Positions 37,201 through 49,383 of a stretch of 64,000 nucleotides of DNA are shown piece after piece (positions within the stretch are counted from its first letter, which is position 1; every line of letters starts with the position of its first letter). The position numbers and the translations under genes are program-made. Origin of the DNA: Nautilus pompilius (taxonomy: Eukaryota > Mollusca > Cephalopoda > Nautilida > Nautilidae); the NCBI GenBank assembly GCA_018389105.1, contig JACATO010000684.1, positions 1,054,001-1,118,000 of the forward strand, in the 5' to 3' direction. The notes beneath the pieces are model-generated. The model had not been told where the DNA came from and searched no databases. It saw only the letters and a list, made by a program, of their open reading frames with translations.

Positions 37201-40200
37201 AGATAAATATATTTATTAGTGTATGTAGTTACCTGTATTTAGGCACATGACTACTAGAAAATCTTCATAATTTTATAAAATTTATCACAACATTTTCATT
37301 GAAATATTCTCTTTTAAAAATAATATTATTGGTATATGCATGTGTGTAAACTAAAATAAATTATTAACTTTTATTAAAGTGTACAGTATCCAGAAATAAA
37401 ATGTAAATGGACAGATAAAAGAGGAATAACTATTAATAACTTTCAATTTGCCTTTCATATATGTAAACATTTCCTTTCTTTAATTGTAGATGGAAAATTG
37501 CATCGTGGAAATGCATTTTTGTCCTCACAGAAATTTCTTTGAGATTTCAAATTTTTCAGAGTTATGATTGATTTGAAGTTGTACAAGAAATCTTTTAGGT
37601 TAAGCATTTTTGTGGTTGGATACTTCTGTCTTCTGCAGACAGATCTTCAAAAACAAGGCAATGAAGAGATAGAAGAGGAGGAGGAGGATGATGAAACTGG
37701 CAGAGCAGAGGAAGCAGAAGCAATCTTAGAAGAGATTAATGAGAGTAAAGCACAGAACAATGGCCGCATTGAAGACAAACTGATTGTGCAAATGTACAAG
37801 GAGAAGTTGCGCTCGATGCCATGTCTAAACCAAGGCTTCATTCTTGATGGCTATCCAAAAACTACTGATCAGGCCAGGATGCTCTTTGAAGGTTTCACTG
37901 TTGTTTTGATTTAATTAATAGAAAATAATTACAATATTGTGCAAATTAATGTGAACAGAATCCCCCCAAAAAAGGTTTTAAGTGAAAAGTATATATTCTG
38001 AAGACTAGAACAAACCTGAATATTTTATATGGCCACTTTTAGCTCTAATAATATCTTGAACAAAATTGGGCATTGAATGCACCAGCATTTCAGAGATTTT
38101 TTAATATTTCTCCATCATGGAACCAGACTTAGATGACAGATCTGATCATTTTTTCTTTAGGTGTACAATCCAGTTTTTGAAGTAGAGTCTTACATATAGC
38201 CTGTAGATTTTCAAATAAGTTTAGATCTGCCAATTCCTGGCCAAATGAAATAGTTTATGTTGTTCATCCTGAAGTAATACATTTTGATGTATAGTATGGA
38301 GACAGATCCTGTTGGAAAATCACATTTGTGGAGTTCTGGTTTGACAGACTTCTAGAATCTCAACATGTTTCTTACCATTCATCATGCCTTGCATAGGCAC
38401 TAATGAACCAGTTCTTTGTGCAGAAAAACAGTCCCAGAACATTTTCTTTTCCTAGATTCCCTACAGTTTGATTGTAGTGAGCACTGGTTGTGAGTTCACC
38501 AGGTGAATGCCATACAAATCAGCATTGTCGATCTTGAACAAGAAAATTATTCTGGTCTGAAAATAACACATTGCACTAGTCTGCTTTTGACCAGCAAGAA
38601 TATTTCTGGACCCATGCTTAGTGTTTTGTCTTTATTATTTTTATTAGCAATTGTTTTTTCATAGATTTCTTGGCTTGGCACCATACCTTAAGCAATTGAC
38701 ACCTTAAAGTTGATGATCATACCTGGACATCTGCTGCTAATTAAGCATGTCACTAGTTTTTCTGAGGTTTTGTTTTCATTTATTTTAATTTTGCATCATC
38801 TCTAAGTGATGTTATTCATTTTTTTTCACATTTGTCTTTTCTTGATGGGGATATTGAGCCTGTGGTTTGTTTCTTCTTAACAATCTCATTGACTGCTCCA
38901 ACACTAACTTTAACTTCATTTGCAATTTCTCTTTGAGAGAGATGTATGTTCATTCAAGACGATTATTTTAGTTCTTTTCCTTGGTGTAACAAATACTTTG
39001 CTGCTAAAAGCCTACTTTTTTGAGACTGTATTTTCACTAGCTGACGAAGAGGAGGAGGAGGAAGCAGCTGACAAAGGTGGTGCCTTTGAAAAGATGATTA
39101 TGCCAGAGTACATTATTTCCCTTGAGAGTACGGATGAGTTTCTAACCAATCGTGTGATGAACCTTCCTCATAGCACTGTATCAGGTACCCACAACACAGA
39201 GGAGGGACTCCTCAGACGGCTGACTGAATTCAGAACATTGAACACTGATGATGAGACAGTGTTGAACTACTTTGATGAGCTGGAGATTCATCCCAACAAA
39301 ATAGGTAAGTCGACTTCAATGCTTTAGAAATAAATGCTATTTTAGTCGGGATGAATGCACCATATTTTTTGTTCTTATGGTTTTTACTGAAGTAATATTT
39401 ATTTCACCGTAAAACCGCAGAGCATTCCTTTTTAATTTTCTAAGATTACATATTTATTACTGAATACCAAATCTGAGTAGAATTCTCTAACAATGTGTTA
39501 CTTCTCCTGAAAAATACAAAATCAAAAAAAAATACTAGAAATTTTGACTTAGAAAAATGTAATACCAACCAGAACAATAACAAAAACACGATTGTTATGA
39601 ATTCTTAGTTCTTCAGCTTTATAATTTTATTAATTTTTTGTGAATTTAACCAATAAGTTTTTATTTTGCATTCACCTTCCTTCAACTAATATTCAGGAAC
39701 ATTTTTTTTTTGTTCCAAGAACTAATCTTTGAAATTTTTTTTTTTAAAGTAATAATAATTTTAAAATATTAATTTTTATTAAAAATTTTTAGGTGAATAT
39801 TTCATCTCTCCTAGAAACTAACATATACAGGATATGCCTTTTTTTTTCATATAGAGTAAATTAATATTAGAGAACATATTTTGTTCTTCCCATGAACTTT
39901 TGTACATAAAGAAATATTCTGTTCTTCAGAATCAAATATTCAAAATTATTTTTCCCTGAAAAGACAAAAAACAGCCCATGTTTCCTAAAAAAGGGGAAGG
40001 TTTAGTGTGTATTTTTGATGGTAAGAACTGAAACATAAGGCTTCACCGGTCTTACAAAATATCAAGATGTTATGTTTTCATGTTTTTGTATTTTTGTAAA
40101 TTTCCAAATTTACTTATTTTGAGTGGAATTGCTGATTTACTTTTATTTTTTCCTGGTTCAGTGGTTCACAAACTTATCATCAGTGGCCCCTAGATTTAAA

Positions 40201-43200
40201 TACTACATTCGATAAAGTTATGTTTCACAACTTCACCAAAAAAAAAGAATGGCAATTTCACTTTAATGAGAGAGATGAATGTTTCTTTTTTTTTGCATTA
40301 AAATTTTGAAAGCACATCTCAAGTCATCCTCTGAAACCAGTGGGTTGTGTTTTTTGTCCTTTTTGTTCACCACTGTTGAAAAGGCAACTTCACAGAGATA
40401 AGTCAAGGAGAAAGGAATTAGGCACCTGAGTGCTTTCTTGGTGAATTTGGGGTGCAAAAGGATTGGTGAGATACAGGAGTCGGAAAATGGTGCTTTGTGT
40501 GTGTGAAACTAACTTTAGCCATTGTGTCATTTTAACTTGCAGAACTCTTCTTGAGTGGCTTTGGGGGAATCATTTGTGTTGAGAGTGGTGGGCTTTGGGA
40601 AAGGATGACCACCTTATTTACCTGCTCTATGAAGTAATTATGGATTTCTTCATAAGAACAAGAAAGATGCGAGGACATTTATTCTTTGACAATATCATTG
40701 ATTGCACTTTTTTCATCTTCCAAAACCTCTTTGAACATGTGGAATTTTGCAAATTGGTTTTGGAGAAAGCCTTGGTCATCTGAGTAGTATCAAGAATGGA
40801 AACACTTCTTTCCAGAGATAGGTTGACTTTGTTCAAGAGAGAGAGAGAGAGAGAATGTCAACCCAAGTATGCTGCTCTATTTGTGAACTCAGGCCTAATA
40901 AACTGCTGCTCTTTCAAATTCTGGCTTTTGAGAGAAAAGAACTCCACCATTTCAGTGTACAGTTCAAAAACTCAAATCAGGACATTGCGTTTTGACAACT
41001 AGCAAACTTCTGCATAGAATAGGAGTTTCTCATGTGAGAAGTCCATGTCCTGGCATAGTTGTTGGAAGAGGCGGTTCAAAGCACTCGACTTGATGAAGTT
41101 CATACCATGCACAACACTGTCCAACACTCCAACTTTGGAGGTGGAGTTTTTAATGCCAGATCAACCCTGATATGTGGTGAGATCTCTTGCACAAGCTTTT
41201 AAAAGGCTGACCATGAACCAAGCATGGGTGGTGCTCTGTCTGTGCATATTCCGCAAACTTCTTCCACTTAAACCAATGTCCCTGATAGAAAGAATCCACC
41301 AAGACACAGTCATCTCAAGTTGTCATGGTTGTTTCTGTGGATTTACTAAGTAGAAACTCTTCTTTCAGTTCCTTTTTACACGCATACCTGTCACACACAC
41401 AGTTGAGAGCACTATTGGACATCCATTGTCTTGTCCAACTGAATGCTGAACTAACCAGTGGTGCAGCTTTGACCTTTGGACACCACTTGCTCTTGAATGT
41501 CATTGCTTAGTTCAGTAATTCATCACTTGATTACATCGCTTGACAATGAGAGTGTTTTCAGTTCTCTCAAATTTTCCATTCTCAGAGGTAGTCCAACAAT
41601 GTCTTTGAAAGATGAATCACTTCCTTTCCAAGTGTAAGGTTTATTGGACTATGTAATCCATAGAGGCACAGCATAGAACACTTCCAGCCAGCATCGTTTT
41701 GAATGCAAAAAAATGCCTCCTGCATCCAACTGCATTCTCTTCAGTGATATTTATTTCTGATGGAAAAATTCTTTACTCTCCCTCAAAAAAGTCAGGATGC
41801 TTACTTGTTAGATGTTGCAGTAGCTTGGTTAGTTTCAGGGCCCCAATGAAAATGTTTCACTGCAAATGACACACACACCCATCCACCCACTCACCTTTCC
41901 TCTGCTCCAGTTTTAAGACACATGGGAAAAGGAAGAATTGATTGTCTTTTTGATATTCACTGCAATTTAGCTATAATTTCACTTAATATTGTTATATAAA
42001 ATTCAAAATTTTACGCTGAAATACTTTTTAAATTTATACAAAAGAATTCAAATAAAATTTTATGCATTTGAATGAATATGATATTTAAATTATTATTTTT
42101 ACTTATAAAAATGTACATGAATATGAAATAGAAATCAAATGTAATAAAATGAAAAAAAATCCATAAATCATCTGACAGATGTAACAGACCTGAGACAAAA
42201 TTAAAAAGAACTAGGAAGCTTACTCTCATATTCTGTTGGTAGAACTTTACTTGTGTAGGTGCATGGTGAGATTGAACATCAGTCAGATGATTTATCTTTG
42301 GATGATGTCTGGGTCTGATGATTGGTCTAGTGCCAATCAAAAGACTGACAGATACAACACTTGCCTTGAGTAGAATCAGAAATACCGTAATTTTTTGCCA
42401 AGCACTGACACTGATAGTTAATTCTCTATGATTAAGTAAATGACTAAAAATGCACACAAGATACTTCCTGTTTCTTTTGTTGTTGTTTTTTTAGCAGCAT
42501 ACCACTTCCTTATGGTTATTATTTCTTAGAATTCCTGGTACTTAGGTGGAAGAGAGTTTCTGAGTGCTACTGAGATTCTTCTCAGCCTCGAGGGCCATGA
42601 CACTCTGTTTGAAAATTACTGTTTTAACTACATTATGGATGAAAGCTCTGGTGCTTGCTTACATCAGAGTCATTCCAAATAAGCACACACCTCTTAAATT
42701 TTTAATGTAATATATTTATGGAGCAGTGTTTGCAAACTAACAGTTAGATATCCAAACACCTGCTTGCTTCTCATTAACTTAGTGTTTTTCAAATGAACCT
42801 GCCAGATGACCAACACTTAAGCAGATAATTCAGACGTGCTTAGTTTGTTACAACTCTCTTTCTGACAGATATCAGCAAAGACAACTCACCCATGATGCAT
42901 GACACAGTGGAAGCAATCAAGCAGATTATAGGAGAAGCTCGGAACTATGGTAGGGCTTTCAGACTTTTATCTATCTTGTGAGATGTGTAGTATTTTAACA
43001 GATATAGGCCATGCTGTACACTTGCAGTTGTGAAATGGACCTTTAATTAGTATATAGTTTGTAAAAGTGGCCGTATGTCAAACAACAGTTTAAAAGCTAC
43101 AATATCCATTGATTTCAAGCTTTGTAGACAAGTGGCATAACCTCCATAAGGTAAGGGAAGGCACATTACCAGGGGCCTCAAGGGTTTAGGTTAGGCCACA

Positions 43201-45826
43201 AACCCTCTTCTGGAGTACCATAAAAACCTTTTTAAAATGTCTCAACGGAAAGCTTTTTATAATTAGGTTTTGTGTAAGCTACTAACTAATAATAAAGCGA
43301 TATTGTGAACAGATTTATTGAACTAATAAACTAATAGTCAGGAAATATATGAAAATATTAACAAGTGAGATGAACAGGCTCTTGCATTGGCAAAGTCATC
43401 TTATAGTGATATGACATCCAACTATGCAATGCAGATGGATATGCACCAATGCATGTAGGCTTTTGTAGGTTTTTTTCTTTTGCCTAGGGACCCCCCCAAA
43501 TAAAAACAAATATATTTTGTTACAGGATCAGGCCTTTATTTAGATTCAAGCTATAAATTATAAAGCATTGCTTCTCTACTTTGTGCCATCTGTTCAAGAG
43601 GTCAGGTAAAGTTGGGTCATCATCTTGGTACTGCTGTAGAATTGTCTGATGATAAATAAATGAACCCAGCACCCCGGAGTAAACACCAGCTTGGATCACG
43701 CACGCAGACCTGAATGACATTGGTTGAGTATTAAAAAGACGTGTGCCAAATCTCATCACTTTTCTTTGTTGTGGTCTCTTGAGTTTGGACAGCAAAACCT
43801 CTGGCACCTTCTAGCTATCCTGATGTTGCAGGGGATGATGGAGGGACCTGTATCCAAACTGGTTTTAGAATAAAACTGGAAGGCAGCTTGCAGATAAAAT
43901 TGCTTTGAGAATTAGTTTTTTTTTTTTAATTTAAAAGTAATCATGTATGCAGGATCATGAATTAAAATTTGAGCTTCCAAAAATACTTTTAACAAGGAAT
44001 ACTTAAAGTTTTTCATTTTAGTTGAATTTTGAAGATGTTTTTTAAAATGGAATTAACTAACTTTAAAAGCAAAAAAATTCCAGAGCAAAAATACTGTCAA
44101 ATGTGAAATGATTTTTTTTAGATTGTAACAGTCTTTATTTTGGACTAGCATCATTAATGATAATAGTTTGTTTTGTGGAGAAAAGTTCAAGTTTCAGATT
44201 CTTGAATGGTGTTAGTCTGAAATATTTTATCTGACTGTTGTGTATTGTACCCATTCACTTATCTACCAATTTAGGTCCCACGTCTGAAGAACTCAGAAAA
44301 ATACAAGAGGAAAAGGAGCAGAAATATTTGAAAGAAGAGGAAGAAGCCAGGTTGAAAAAGGAGAAAGAAGAGGAGGAGGAGGCTATGGAGAGACAGAAGA
44401 AAGAAGCAGATTGGGTGGGTTATTTTCTGGGAATAACAACATACAAGAACACAGATAACCCCTGGTGGCTTGGTAGTTTAAACAGTTGGTGCTCTGGTTT
44501 AAGACTAACCTGTGCTTGTGCTTAAAAGAAAAAAAATTCAGGTAACGCCTGCTGCTGCTAAGAAAAATCAACATCAATATTTGTGCACTTGCACACACAA
44601 CAGTCCTACTAACTCTGGTGGTGGTGATACAGTTGCTGAAAGGTAGGTTTACTTACTGTCGGGTTCTGCTACTAATAACAAGATGCGCAGCTAGAAACTA
44701 CCCTATTATTTGCAGGAAGTTGGTATTTTACTAGTAGTAATAAGATAGTAATTAGTTTTAAAATGTAAATTTAAAGAGATGCAAGAGAATTTATTGCCAC
44801 ACAAGAACAACAAGCCAATGTATTACCCACATTAGTAGACCTGACTATTTACCATATGAAAAAACTATTGAAGGTATTATAAAACCGTGCATAAAAGTTT
44901 GGTAGTTGTGCACACCAGAGACAAAACCATCTGCCATATTGTGAAAGCATTTATGCATACACACACATCCTTCTGTTGTATACTACTGATTGCTTATTTA
45001 CATCATCTCTTTTATTACTACTGTCTGGACATAGCACTGAAATTGGTCTTTTCCGCTTCTTTTGCAGGCAGAAAAACTGAATGAAATCAAAAACGAGGAA
45101 CACGAGTTTTTGGAAGCTCAGTCAATCCCTCTGAGAAATTACCTGATGAAGCATGTGATGCCAACCATCACTCTGGGTTTGATTGACTGTTGCAAGGTTC
45201 GTCCAGAGGACCCAGTAGATTACCTGGTAAGCATTAGGTGCAGCAAAATGTCCCAGATTAGCTCAGCAGCAGCCTTCAGGAACAGCTTCCATTCTCATTT
45301 TGTTCTGACATACATTTGAAAAAAAAACCACTGGCATTTAAAACTTTATCACCAAGAACTTACCATTTGAAGCAAGCGCTTAGTAAACAACACTGGCTAA
45401 AATTACTTAGGATGTGAATTTTTTAAAAAAATGTCTTCTGTAGAACTGTCAGTAAAGATGCTTTCAGTTGAAGTTAGATGTCTATGCTGCCGATGACACG
45501 TGCTGTAAGTAATGTTTTAGCAGAGTCTCACTAAACATCAAGGAGATGGTAAAACTCTCTCCAAAAAAAAAAAACATTAAAAGAAAATTTTAAGACAGGC
45601 GCTAAGTATCTTATTGGAATAAAAAGCCTACAATAAAAGTAAAAAATATTACACAGTTCATACAGTGTGACTAGTAAATGATGCCACTAATTAATTGATC
45701 ACAAAGGCTGTGACCAGGTGTTTGCATTTGATGCCTAGGACACTGATGGTTTTTTCTCAATCTGAATATTTCTCTTTTTATCTACAGGCTGAATATCTTT
45801 TCAAAAACAACCCTCAGATTGACTGA
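22233..45826 (+). CDS. AK7: Adenylate kinase 7, 17 exons
   Basis: AK7 interconverts AMP, ADP and ATP in motile cilia and flagella. Coding exons: 22233-22328, 23386-23559, 25225-25333, 25920-26014, 28896-29006, 29128-29211, 29943-30028, 32064-32154, 34147-34224, 34906-35055, 35605-35733, 37639-37891, 39041-39304, 42869-42949, 44275-44414, 45068-45226, 45788-45826. Phases all agree: 712 codons, against about 720 in human AK7. Residues 1-355 form the Rossmann/NAD-epimerase-like domain ([28 protein letters not shown]). The kinase core starts with the P-loop GPPAVGKST at 366-374 and has [10 protein letters not shown]. An acidic insert follows QKL, and another precedes the [12 protein letters not shown] region. 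Residues about 600-660 are a charged Glu/Lys coiled coil. The end is a Dpy-30 dimerisation motif ([14 protein letters not shown] to [13 protein letters not shown]). No key residue is missing. Confidence 0.98.
24400..24690 (-). repeat. Possible degraded tRNA-like SINE (intron 2 of AK7)
   Basis: The minus strand reads GTGGTCCAGTGATAGCATAC near 24650-24671, an A-box-like word, but no clean B box follows. It may be an old SINE; the call is weak. Confidence 0.3.
26187..28260 (-). mobile_element. Mutator-like element with FLYWCH finger (intron 4 of AK7)
   Basis: Three minus-strand frames give, in order: a FLYWCH-type zinc finger (27476-27766: [12 protein letters not shown], then [16 protein letters not shown] and EHAHPPD), a MULE transposase catalytic segment (26880-27176: [33 protein letters not shown]) and a C-terminal piece (26399-26617). 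Stops and shifts between them show decay. Perfect 17-bp inverted repeats, TGGATGTTATGCCAACA at 26233-26249 and its complement at 28230-28246, bracket the coding part. The left end also holds several further ATGCC-containing repeats (26187-26249). It lies in the 2.9-kb intron between exons 4 and 5. Confidence 0.75.
30029..32063. other. Intron 7 of AK7, unclassified
   Basis: Two kilobases with overlapping + frames of up to 127 codons at 30318-30850 and minus frames at 31281-31949. The minus frames have stop-broken, protein-like words, possibly an old non-LTR element, but I cannot match them to reverse transcriptase blocks with any confidence. Confidence 0.35.
32155..34146. other. Intron 8 of AK7, nothing recognised
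   Basis: Two kilobases of AT-rich sequence with hardly any open frame and no repeat or RNA signal that I can support. Confidence 0.6.
35825..36750 (-). mobile_element. Possible mariner-type remnant (intron 11 of AK7)
   Basis: The segment begins GGGTGGGTGACCAATAAGTT, which looks like the terminal repeat of a Tc1/mariner-superfamily element. The minus strand holds short frames (35871-36065 and 36550-36741), but no catalytic block is clear and the second terminal repeat is not found. A SINE appears to be inserted within it. Confidence 0.3.
36150..36292 (-). mobile_element. tRNA-derived SINE (intron 11 of AK7)
   Basis: On the minus strand GGTCTAGCGGTTAG (complement of 36268-36281) and AGTTCAAATCC (complement of 36228-36238) give A and B boxes at tRNA spacing. 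The flanks do not fold into a full cloverleaf with a CCA-ready stem, so this is a SINE rather than a tRNA gene. Ends are approximate. Confidence 0.55.
37960..38860 (-). pseudogene. Degenerate Tc1-like transposase (intron 12 of AK7)
   Basis: The minus strand gives, in order, [20 protein letters not shown] and [11 protein letters not shown], then [47 protein letters not shown] and VWFHDGEI, ending with a K-GHIKY-like tail. These are the second Asp block, the DDE third-residue block and the C-terminus of Tc1-type transposases. Frame changes and stops show it is inactive. It fills most of the 1.1-kb intron between exons 12 and 13. Confidence 0.85.
40255..41920 (-). pseudogene. ZBED-type hAT transposase remnant (intron 13 of AK7)
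   Basis: Reading the minus strand from 41920 down: [17 protein letters not shown] (end of a BED finger), then [20 protein letters not shown] and [20 protein letters not shown], then [19 protein letters not shown], and at the end [20 protein letters not shown] followed by [20 protein letters not shown], the C-terminal dimerisation block of hAT transposases. Stops (for example in the conserved W position after EVC) show it is dead. The order and spacing fit ZBED5-like domesticated or transposing hAT proteins. Confidence 0.8.
42950..44274. other. Intron 14 of AK7 with unassigned minus ORF
   Basis: It includes a 95-codon minus frame (43520-43807) of protein-like composition with the words [17 protein letters not shown] and [17 protein letters not shown]. 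No family is recognised; it may be a further transposon fragment. Confidence 0.35.
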
Positions 45827-45938
45827 GACTTTTGAACAGTCATCACAAAGGCTATGAATTATATTCCACATTTTGTCATCAGCTGATTAATGTTTATTTT
45901 ATTTTCCATATATTTGTAAAACTGTACATAATTTTTCA

Positions 45939-45944
45939 AATAAA
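45939..45944 (+). terminator. Poly(A) signal AATAAA of AK7
   Basis: It lies 113 bp after the TGA and is followed by a T-rich stretch, as expected for cleavage near 45960. The 3' UTR is therefore short. Confidence 0.75.
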
Positions 45945-46329
45945 TTTTTTTTCCTTTTTTTTTAGCATCACTAGATACATATCCAAGAAGTCAAATAATG
46001 ATTCAGTGGTCATACACTTCTGCATCATCATCAAACGTACAGACACGTGTCGAAATATATCAAAACTTTATTTGTAGAAAACCCACATTGTTATGATTTG
46101 AACTTAGTAAATTCAATCTTTGTCATGCATAAATTTAACTCCCCTATATGCCTGGATGAAATTAACAGTCCAGATCTGCAGATAAGATCCTATTTCCACT
46201 GCAGTACTCATCTTATGGATTTGTAAGACTAGACAATCTCTGAGACTGATTTTCAGGTAGTCAGACCATAAGATTTGAAACGGGAGAAACTGTCTCACAG
46301 AAATGTATGTGATAAATAGGATATCATAA

Positions 46330-46780
46330 GTTAAAATAAAGAAAGTATGATTTCTGTGAGCCTTGGTTAGATGCCATCTGCAATATGCTAGAGCTACAGT
46401 GTCCTTATTTATGAGCAGATATTGACAACTTAAAGTAAATTTAATCATTCAGCAGAGATGTGGGAAATGTATCATACGCAGAAAGATTCTAAATTATGGA
46501 GTTACCAAGTTTTTTGTACAGGCAATAGAGTAGAAACTCTAACTGAAGTGTTTAAAATATTAAATAGGTTTGAGAACAAACGAGTTTTTTCACTTTGGTA
46601 GCAAATTCTGGTAAAAGAAGACAGCAGCATTCTTTCCTCTAGTGACAGGATGATTGGTGTCTGGAATAGACTTGTCAGAGCAGGCTGTGGGATTGACTTC
46701 TATAAACATGTACTGTATATATTTAAAAATATGCTCTCCATGCCATTTTGGCTTTCAGAGACTCTATAGACTTCCTGCTT
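46330..46780 (+). pseudogene. LINE reverse-transcriptase C-terminal remnant
   Basis: The + frames give VRCHLQYARATVSLFMSRY, then TEVFKILNRFENK, then DRMIGVWNRLVRAGCGIDFY and KHVLYIFKNML. That order (VRPHLEYA-like block, EVFKILN, R-x-WNxLP and final F-K helix) is typical of the end of CR1/jockey-like non-LTR ORF2. Stops and frame shifts are present. It lies 0.4 kb downstream of AK7. Confidence 0.65.
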
Positions 46781-46989
46781 TTCTGGTTACACCTAAATGT
46801 AATTTTTTTTTCTTTCTCAGAGTTATTACTCACACTCATGCTCGCTTTGCGAAATAATTCTAACGTTTTACTGGTGGGGTATTTTTTTAATATGGTGAGG
46901 TACAATCCATTAGCTTGTTTATCCAGATAAAGCAGTGAGTTGTCCCAGCTTTCACACCGATACACGTTCCGGAGAGGGAAGAGTCTCAC

Positions 46990-48700
46990 AGCAAGACTTG
47001 TCAGGAACTAATACCTAAAGAAGAAGGGCAACATATTTCTTTAAACCAGCTCTCATTTTCTCATTAACAATGGGATATCTAAAGAATGAATCCCGGTCTG
47101 TTCTATCAGTTTCCAAAAGGTTTCTGTTAATAATACTACGCTAGAAGAAAAATCATTCAAATGTTTTCATTTTTGGAGCAACATTACACTGAATTCCGTT
47201 GGCTACTTTAGTGAGATGGGAAGCCAAAGTCCGCCCGCCCGGGGAAGGGAAAACAACGCTATTCTCATCAGTTCTACCATGAAAAAAATATTTTACACCA
47301 CAGAGCTGTCAAAATCTCTAGCACTTCCGTGACTGTCGTCTGGGGGCAGCGAAAAGAAAATCCTCTCTCTGGCAGCCTTCAGAGTTCTTGGTGTCACTCG
47401 GAACTCGCAATGCTTCTCGTCTTTATTAACAGATTCTTCGTTTTCACCTTCGTGTCTTGCCATGCGGTTCACCCTGCTGTCTGCCCCAAATTGCACCACC
47501 TTCCCCCCTCCGGGGAAGGGGCACTACGAAGTAGAAAGGGGTAGTCAGATCTAATCGTTAGCTCTGCTGGGAAAGCTGTCTTGTTTTTGAGAAGAGAGAG
47601 AGAGAACAGCCACGAAACAAACAAACAACAACAGGTTCATCTTTGGGCTGACGAGACCGGCGAAGGACGCTGGACAATCGGCGGACTTTCAGTTCAGAAG
47701 CTACAGTGGGCAATGCCAGAAGCAAGAAACTCAACGAGAATCGTTATAATTCCTTTGTTCGTCTGTTGTTTTTTTTTTTTAATAATTTAAATTTAAATTT
47801 ATCCTCAAGCAACAGATATCACCAACTTTTAAAAAGAATTGTTTTTTTTTTTTTTAGAGCGGGGGGGGGCGATTGTTGGTCGCCATTGTAGGAACTCTCT
47901 TAACTCATCAACGGAAAACTACTTTCACTATCGATCTCAGTTATAAATTATATTTTATATATTTAATTTGGTTTTCTTTAATATTTGTCAAATGATTCAA
48001 TCACCGATGAACGAACTAAAAAAAGAAGAAAGAAAATGTATTAGAATTCCTCAACAGTAGCCTCGAAGTTCTAGGAACATTAACCCCTCCCCCCCCCAGG
48101 TTATTTTAAAAGTAACTTCCTGTAAAATGATTACTTGAGCACTGGACTGGACAAGTTTACACAGGTTACTGTAGGTTTGACTTTGAAAGAAAAGCCACGG
48201 CTTTGAGGGGAAATGTGTGTTCAAAACTAAATGCCAGATGTAAGAACCGATTAACTGAATATAAAACTTTTAGAGGTAAGCATAAAACGGCTGGTTGGTG
48301 CTGAAAGGAAGGGTGGGGAGCCGAACTGGGAGAGTTATGTGAGAAGACAGCAGCACACACACACACAGTTTGTAGATATGATGAAATTATGTACGAAGTG
48401 AATAGTTTTGGTTAGATTTTTATTCTTGTTGATGTGAAATTATGCAAGGGTCTAAATGCTCTTTGTTAACTTTACAAATAACCATGGACATTAATAATTT
48501 AAGTATTTCCTTGGGCTTTGGACCCTGCATATTCTAAAAAAAACACGATGCTAACTTTAATTATGGTCTACGAATAAGCGACACTTATTCGCTCTCATAG
48601 TTTCGTGGAGCATTTAAAAAAGAGAATCCGCCGTAAACATTTAGCAGTTTTTCTGTTCCACCCAGTAGGGCGTTGGTCCGGAGGGGGGTGGGGTAGGGAG
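46990..48700. other. Intergenic region upstream of gene 3
   Basis: Mixed sequence with rising GC. It holds one minus frame of possible interest (47293-47499), a homopolymer-rich stretch (47770-47870) and a short CA run (48353-48366). I cannot support a gene. Confidence 0.5.
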
Positions 48701-48719
48701 AGGTTCTTGCTCAACTCCT

Positions 48720-48730
48720 TTATATATAGC
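48720..48730 (+). promoter_or_regulatory. TATA-box candidate of gene 3
   Basis: TTATATATAGC stands in a locally GC-rich stretch. Initiation would be expected near 48750, giving a 5' UTR of about 630 bp to the ATG at 49384 unless it is spliced. Confidence 0.4.
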
Positions 48731-49383
48731 CACTCGTGTATCTCCTCCCTGTTCTGGCGCGAGTGAGTTCGGAGGACCGACAGAATATTCCTCGACGGCC
48801 TTCGCGATTTCTAAGTCGGGGGAAATCTCCTGCGTGTCTTTGTTTTAAGGATATCCATTTCTTGATATTTATTGTGTTTACGCGAGCGTGGAAAACACAA
48901 GACGGGCTGCTGCTTACGGAGTAGCTCAGATTCTCAGCAAATAAGGAGAGAGAGAGTCAGGGATGGATATGTGTGTGTGTGTGTGTGTATGTCCCGCATT
49001 CTTCCCCTTATACTATGGAAGCAAAAACCGTGCGGAAATAAGACGGAAGAAAAATCTCGGTCCGGTACCGCGGAATAATGCTTATCTGTGGCCGAACACT
49101 AGCCGCTGTATCTACTTTACATGGGACCCGTGGGGAGAGGGGGCGGTAAGTAGCCCGCGTGCGTCGAGCGCTTAGTTTTGTCTGGCAGCTTCAGTATCTG
49201 ATTCCTCACCGAGCGCAGATAGAGTTTCTCGCAGAAGATGCTCCGGAGCAGCCCGACTTCTGCTGACTGTTTCCGCTGTTAGTGTCGGATCGGTGCCGCT
49301 CTCACGGCAACAGCAGCAGGCAGGCAGGCAGCAACAACAGCGGGGGGAAAAGTGGATCTGTTCGAACGTCGTCAGAAAACCCA

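Noticed and set aside
42011..42457. 148-codon minus frame in intron 13 of AK7
   Set aside because: AT-rich, hydrophobic Phe/Ile-rich product with no conserved words; typical chance frame, next to but not part of the hAT remnant.
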